Part shown: one piece after another, positions 6,184 through 9,662 of the stretch
How the letters are laid out: every line of letters starts with the position of its first letter
Position numbering within the stretch: position 1 is the first letter of the stretch
Translations under genes and position numbers: made by a program
Source of the DNA: an uncultured Porphyromonas sp.
GTDB lineage: Bacteria; Bacteroidota; Bacteroidia; Bacteroidales; Porphyromonadaceae
Reading direction: 5' to 3'
Assembly (NCBI GenBank): GCA_947253195.1
Contig: CAMXXM010000036.1
Location: 1 to 9,662, forward strand
Length of the DNA: 9,662 bases
The notes under the pieces: model-generated
Seen by the model: only the letters and a program-made list of their open reading frames with translations
Database searches by the model: none
Told to the model about the DNA's origin: nothing

Positions 6184-8007
6184 ATGAATTACAGTCTACT
6201 TGACTTCCTCAGTCTGCTTGGGTCCCTCGGTCTCTTCCTCTACGGGATGAAGATCATGAGCGAGGGTCTGCAGAAAGCTGCCGGAGATCGTCTCCGCTCG
6301 CTGCTCTCGGCCATCACGTCCAATCGCTTCCTCGGAGCGCTCACCGGGCTCTTCATCACCGCGATGATCCAGTCCTCATCGGCTACGACGGTGATGGTGG
6401 TGAGCTTCGTGAATGCAGGGCTCCTCAGTCTTACGCAGGCGATAGGCGTCATCATGGGTGCCAATATAGGTACCACGGCGACGGCGTGGATCATCTCGCT
6501 GCTGGGATTTAAGGTGGAGATAAGTGCCTTCACGATCCCGATGATGGCGATAGGCATACCACTCATATTCTCTAAGAAAAGCAACCTCAATGCCATAGGA
6601 GAGTTCATCTTCGGCTTTGCGTTGCTTTTTTTGGGTCTTGAGTTTCTTAAAAATTCCATGCCCGACCTGCAGAGCAGTCCCGAGGCGCTCGCCTTCCTCT
6701 CCAAGTACACCGGGATGGGCTATGGGTCGATCCTGATCTTCCTCCTTATCGGGACGGTCCTGACGCTGATCGTCCAATCGTCGAGTGCGATGGTGGCGAT
6801 CACTCTTGTGATGTGTGTTCAGGGGTGGATCCCCTTCCACATCGGTGCGGCGATGGTCCTCGGAGAGAATATCGGTACCACGATCACCGCCAACCTCGCT
6901 GCCCTGAGCGCCAATACGACCGCCAAGAGGGCTGCCTTCTCGCACCTGCTCTTCAATGTCTTCGGCGTCCTCTGGGTGCTGATCCTCTTTTACCCCGTCA
7001 TCAACCTCGTCGCCTCGATGGTGGTGAGCGGTGGGGGAGCCGACCCGAGGGAGCTGTATGACTACATAGGCTCGCTGGGCAGTCGCTTCTCGAGCGACCA
7101 GATCAGCCTGATGACCGCCGGTGGGACGCTGAACGATCCGGCAATGAGCGCGGCACAGTCACAGATCGTCGCCTACACCAGTGCCGTCAGTATCGGACTC
7201 TCGCTCTTCCATACCTGCTTCAATGTCTCCAACATGCTGATCATGATCTGGTTTATCCCCCTCTATGCCAAGATCTGCGAGCAGGTGATCCGCCCGGCGA
7301 AGAAGCACAGGGGGAGCAAGGAGTACAGCCACCTCCAGTTTGTCTCCGCACCGCTGCTCTCCACCGGTGAGCTCTCCCTCCTGCAGGTGCAGCGGGAGAT
7401 GGGGATCTACCTCGGCCGGATACGCACTATGCTCGACATGGTGCGGGAGCTCTACTTAGAGGAGGATCCGGGGCACTTTACGCAGACCTTCACGCGGCTG
7501 GAGAAGTATGAGAATATCTGCGACCGGGTCGAGATCGAGATCGTGGACTTCCTCACCCGCCTGAGTACCAACGACCTCTCCAAGGAGACCCACCACGACA
7601 TCCAGGCCTATATGCGCTGCGCCACCGAGATCGAGAGTATGGGAGACTCCTGCTTCAATATCGGTCGCGCACTGCGTCGCCAGCGCGGCAACTCCGTCGA
7701 GATGGCTCCCGAGCTGGTAGCCACGCTCCTCGAGCTCCATACCCTCTGCGAGCAGATCCTCGACAATACGGTCGCCACCGTGGAGACCTACCCGAGGGAT
7801 GAGTCTTTCTTCTACAGGGCGCAAAACCTTGAGAATGAAATGAACAACCGACGGGATGCTCTAGAGAAACAAAATATCGTGGACGTCAGTGCGCTCAAGT
7901 ATCCCTACGAGGCCTCCGTCTACTACGTCGATGACATCGATGAGTACGAGCACTTCGCCGACTACGCCATCAATGTGGTCGAGGCGCTGACCAATAAGAA
8001 ACACTAA
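6184..8007 (+). CDS. Na+/phosphate cotransporter with C-terminal PhoU-like domain (NptA/PNaS family)
   Basis: An inner-membrane sodium-driven phosphate importer of the PNaS/NptA type, 607 residues, a normal length for the bacterial form with a soluble tail. The membrane part (about 1-365) shows the two inverted repeats of the family: QSSSATT (63-69) with GANIGTT (92-98), and QSSSAMV (198-204) with GENIGTT (227-233). The QSSS motifs are the signature for substrate and sodium binding. Multiple hydrophobic helices surround them, with another near 340-362. From about 390 to 600 the protein is helical and charged, resembling two PhoU-like bundles (for example TRLEKYENICDRVE and CATEIESMGDSCFNIGRAL), thought to regulate transport on the cytoplasmic side. 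It is a single-gene unit: a promoter lies upstream and a terminator at 8025-8071 downstream. The ATG at 6184 starts directly before the first helix. Confidence 0.94.
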   Translation: MNYSLLDFLSLLGSLGLFLYGMKIMSEGLQKAAGDRLRSLLSAITSNRFLGALTGLFITAMIQSSSATTVMVVSFVNAGLLSLTQAIGVIMGANIGTTATAWIISLLGFKVEISAFTIPMMAIGIPLIFSKKSNLNAIGEFIFGFALLFLGLEFLKNSMPDLQSSPEALAFLSKYTGMGYGSILIFLLIGTVLTLIVQSSSAMVAITLVMCVQGWIPFHIGAAMVLGENIGTTITANLAALSANTTAKRAAFSHLLFNVFGVLWVLILFYPVINLVASMVVSGGGADPRELYDYIGSLGSRFSSDQISLMTAGGTLNDPAMSAAQSQIVAYTSAVSIGLSLFHTCFNVSNMLIMIWFIPLYAKICEQVIRPAKKHRGSKEYSHLQFVSAPLLSTGELSLLQVQREMGIYLGRIRTMLDMVRELYLEEDPGHFTQTFTRLEKYENICDRVEIEIVDFLTRLSTNDLSKETHHDIQAYMRCATEIESMGDSCFNIGRALRRQRGNSVEMAPELVATLLELHTLCEQILDNTVATVETYPRDESFFYRAQNLENEMNNRRDALEKQNIVDVSALKYPYEASVYYVDDIDEYEHFADYAINVVEALTNKKH

Positions 8008-8024
8008 GAGCGACCACCCTCTAA

Positions 8025-8071
8025 AAGCAGAGCCCCGAGCGGAATACGACCGCCCGGGGCTCTTGCTGCTT
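8025..8071. terminator. Bidirectional terminator between convergent genes
   Basis: AGAGCCCCG (8029-8037) pairs perfectly with CGGGGCTCT (8055-8063). Inner pairs GCGG/CCGC (8039-8042, 8050-8053) and outer AAGCA/TGCTT (8025-8029, 8067-8071) extend or compete with the stem. On the plus strand it is followed by a moderately T-rich stretch, and on the minus strand by TGCTTTTAG. It fills most of the 65-bp gap between the ends of the Na/Pi cotransporter and RNase H genes, so one hairpin likely ends both transcripts. Confidence 0.8.
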
Positions 8072-8072
8072 A

Positions 8073-8726
8073 TTACTTTCGACCGAAGTCGGCAGGGATC
8101 TCACCCAGCACCTCCGTGGGCCACTTCCGGAGGTCGTACCGCGACAGATCGTGTCGCTGCAGCCAGAGGATCGCCCGATCAATGTGGCGGAAGAGCTGCT
8201 CCGTGCGCTCATCGCGAGGGAGCTTCGTCTTGCAGACCTTATTCCTCACCCAGCGGATCGCATTACGGCTATCGGAGTAGATCGGGACGAAGTAGCCCAC
8301 CTGCTCCTCCCAGGCGAGGGCGTGGACGATGGCGAGGAATTCGCCGATGTTATTGGTCCCCATCGGGTAGACCCTGCTGTGGAAGACCTCGTCCCCCGTC
8401 TCCACGTAGACCCCTCTGTACTCCATCCGCCCCGGATTGCCCTGCGATGAGGCATCGACGGCGATCGCATCGGGCGAGATGGAGGCCTTCGCCTGCTCGT
8501 AGTCCGGTGCGGCCTCCTTTTCCTTTTTCGTCCCGGTGCCATAGTACTGCTCCGGTCCGTCAGCGAGGATCCGCTCCGCCTCAGCGTGCGTGATGCCCTT
8601 GAAGGACTTGTACTTCGCTCCCTTCACCCCCACCACAAGGGGCTTGCAGTCGTCCCAGCTGTCGAAGACGCCCGTCTCCCGACCCGACCAGACAACGTAC
8701 ACCTTGGGCTCATCGTTACCCCTCAT
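8073..8726 (-). CDS. rnhA: Ribonuclease H with N-terminal viroplasmin-type domain
   Basis: Cleaves the RNA strand of RNA-DNA hybrids, removing R-loops and primers. The ATG at 8726 is chosen because it gives 217 residues beginning just before the viroplasmin domain and overlaps the upstream stop as ATGA; the open frame further upstream has no family-like sequence. Residues about 8-55 (KVYVVWSGRETGVFDSW, then YKSFKGITHAEAERIL) form the caulimovirus viroplasmin fold that binds hybrid duplexes. A polar linker (60-80) leads to the RNase H fold. Acidic catalytic residues are D91 (AVDASSQGNPG), E129 (NNIGEFLAIVHAL), D152 (YSDSRNAIRWV) and probably D213 in the C-terminal ADFGRK. That last acid sits at the very end, the Bacteroidota form, rather than in the longer tail of E. 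coli RNase HI. It is the last gene of a three-gene coupled cluster. The symbol is by family; the protein is not an orthologue in architecture of E. coli RnhA. Confidence 0.94.
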   Translation of the reverse strand: MRGNDEPKVYVVWSGRETGVFDSWDDCKPLVVGVKGAKYKSFKGITHAEAERILADGPEQYYGTGTKKEKEAAPDYEQAKASISPDAIAVDASSQGNPGRMEYRGVYVETGDEVFHSRVYPMGTNNIGEFLAIVHALAWEEQVGYFVPIYSDSRNAIRWVRNKVCKTKLPRDERTEQLFRHIDRAILWLQRHDLSRYDLRKWPTEVLGEIPADFGRK

Positions 8727-9388
8727 ACAGTGATCTCGTCTCGTGGGACATACCTCTCGCTCGCCACGTAGAGCAGTGCGATCCCCTCCGCCTCGAGACG
8801 GATGGGGCACTCGGTGACGCTGTTGAGCGTCATCTGCCACTGCTTCGGGTAGACCGCCTTATGGAAGGGGTAGGTCACCCCCTCGGCACTCATCGGCAGG
8901 TGGTCTTGGGAGAATAAGCTCACCTCCAGCCCCTGCGGCACGTCGAAGCACCGCTCACCGGAGAAGGGGACAAAAGTCCCGTAGTCGCTCACCATCTGCA
9001 CCTCTGCACCCGACTCGTAGTAGTCCATTAGGAGGAAGATATTGGCGATCGTGTGGTCCTCTCTCAGCCCTGTCCCACCCAGGATCGTGATCGACCGCCA
9101 TCCCTCGTGGAGGGCATGGTGAACCGCCTTGGTGAGGTCGTTGGTCATCTGATCATCGATGCGGGTAAAGGTGAGGCGGTGCCGCTCCAGCAGCTCCGTC
9201 GGGACTGAGTCCCCGTCGCCGATCACCACCTCCGGATCGCGCTCCGTGAGGCGGTAGTATTTGCTCAGTGCTCCATCAGTGACGATCACGTGGGATGCTC
9301 GGGCGAGGATGGAGGTGGCAAGCTCCTCGGACGGAACCTCTCCGTCGGCGAAGATTACGGTGGAGATGGGGTGGGGCAGGTATCTCAT
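8723..9388 (-). CDS. Thiamine diphosphokinase (thiamine pyrophosphokinase)
   Basis: Transfers pyrophosphate from ATP to thiamine, making thiamine diphosphate in the cytosol. The ATG at 9388 gives 221 residues, normal for the family, and overlaps the stop of the upstream transporter as ATGA; the longer open frame has no family-like sequence. The catalytic domain carries VIGDGDSVP at 55-63 (GDxDS motif, D58 and D60 for Mg-ATP), DDQMTNDLTKAV at 78-89 (the DQxxxD-x-K signature, with Asn where Thr is commoner), and LGGTGLREDHTIANI at 103-117 (the GG...R-DH-x-N motif). The C-terminal part (about 125-221) matches the thiamine-binding beta domain in size and ends in LLYVASERYVP. It lies between a PnuC-family transporter and RNase H, with 4-bp overlaps on both sides. 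All key motifs are present. Free thiamine from uptake is its likely substrate, since no thiamine biosynthesis gene is in view. Confidence 0.94.
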   Translation of the reverse strand: MRYLPHPISTVIFADGEVPSEELATSILARASHVIVTDGALSKYYRLTERDPEVVIGDGDSVPTELLERHRLTFTRIDDQMTNDLTKAVHHALHEGWRSITILGGTGLREDHTIANIFLLMDYYESGAEVQMVSDYGTFVPFSGERCFDVPQGLEVSLFSQDHLPMSAEGVTYPFHKAVYPKQWQMTLNSVTECPIRLEAEGIALLYVASERYVPRDEITV

Positions 9389-9662
9389 AGATGGTCGCTC
9401 CGGTGGTGCATCTTTCGCCTCCAGACGATCAGTCCCCGCACAGCAAGCAGGGTCAGCACGCCGTAGAGGATGGCGGTGTAGACGTATCCCGGGATGAGGG
9501 CGTAGAGGACGGTGTAGAGGAGGTTGGAGACGATCCAGACATACCACGACTCGACATACGCCCTGATGAGCAGGTACATACCGAGGAAGCAAAGTGCCGT
9601 CCCGGCTGCCTCCACCGCAGGGTAGGGGCTAAAGGTCTCGACCGAGACCAAGATCAGCCCAA
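9385..9662 (-). CDS. pnuT: PnuC-family vitamin transporter, probably thiamine-specific PnuT (C-terminal part, cut by window edge)
   Basis: An inner-membrane facilitator of the PnuC family, seen only from its C-terminal 92 or so codons; the frame is open to the right edge, so the start lies outside. A TTG at 9651 could be read as a start but is internal, since sequence before it (GLIL) stays in frame. The visible part has three hydrophobic segments and the family pattern ESWYVWIVSNLLYTVLYALI followed by GYVYTAILYGVL and a basic end VWRRK. The W-x-x-W-x-x-x-N signature lies in the first of these. PnuC proteins carry nicotinamide riboside, but the direct ATGA coupling to thiamine diphosphokinase matches the Bacteroidota arrangement of PnuT, in which imported thiamine is trapped by phosphorylation. 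The family is firm; thiamine specificity is inferred from context, and the binding-site residues needed to settle it are mostly off the window. Confidence 0.85.
   Translation of the reverse strand, partial: GLILVSVETFSPYPAVEAAGTALCFLGMYLLIRAYVESWYVWIVSNLLYTVLYALIPGYVYTAILYGVLTLLAVRGLIVWRRKMHHRSDHL

Noticed and set aside
6376..6945. 189-residue minus-strand frame inside the Na/Pi cotransporter gene
   Set aside because: Arg/Asp/His-rich antisense shadow of a well conserved membrane protein gene.
8727..8840. Extension of RNase H by 38 residues upstream
   Set aside because: It overlaps the kinase gene in another frame and has no family match; the viroplasmin domain begins just after the ATG at 8726.
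9389..9592. Extension of thiamine diphosphokinase by 68 residues upstream
   Set aside because: The extra sequence is antisense-like, Arg/Pro/His-rich and overlaps the transporter frame; the family N-terminus starts at the ATG at 9388.

Overview
The window looks like chromosomal DNA of a Bacteroidales bacterium, most likely Porphyromonas or a close relative. Three things point there. DUF4301, the C-terminal ADFGRK form of viroplasmin-type RNase H, and adjacent PnuC-family and thiamine pyrophosphokinase genes are typical of Bacteroidota. Shine-Dalgarno sites are not evident. Upstream regions carry boxes matching the Bacteroidota -7 element TAnnTTTG. Base composition is high for the group, especially in 2490-5903 and 6184-9662. 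The genus is inferred, not proven.

Layout. 1-251 (-): the start of a secreted protein made of near-identical 20-residue repeats; it runs off the left edge. 252-695: a gene-free stretch dominated by a 334-bp element (329-662) with perfect 12-bp terminal inverted repeats and several internal hairpins. 696-2276 (-): a DUF4143-type ATPase followed by a small three-helix membrane protein. 2277-2489: a -7 box fronted by a 23-bp tandem repeat array (3.7 copies), then a terminator serving the next unit. 2490-5903 (-): a two-gene unit, DUF4301 protein then Xaa-Pro aminopeptidase. 5904-6183: a divergent control region. 6184-8007 (+): a Na/Pi cotransporter with a PhoU-like tail. 8008-8072: a hairpin terminator between convergent genes. 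8073-9662 (-): three genes joined by 4-bp ATGA overlaps, a PnuC-family transporter (cut by the right edge), thiamine diphosphokinase and RNase H.

How the genes relate. The PnuC-family transporter and thiamine diphosphokinase probably form an uptake-and-trapping pair for thiamine, which would make the transporter a PnuT rather than a nicotinamide riboside carrier. RNase H is translationally tied to them without an obvious metabolic link. The DUF4301 and aminopeptidase genes are probably co-transcribed housekeeping genes. The left 2.4 kb is the accessory part and holds the most unexplained structure: the repeat protein, the terminal-inverted-repeat element and the iteron-like array. No tRNA, rRNA, CRISPR array or transposase gene was seen.
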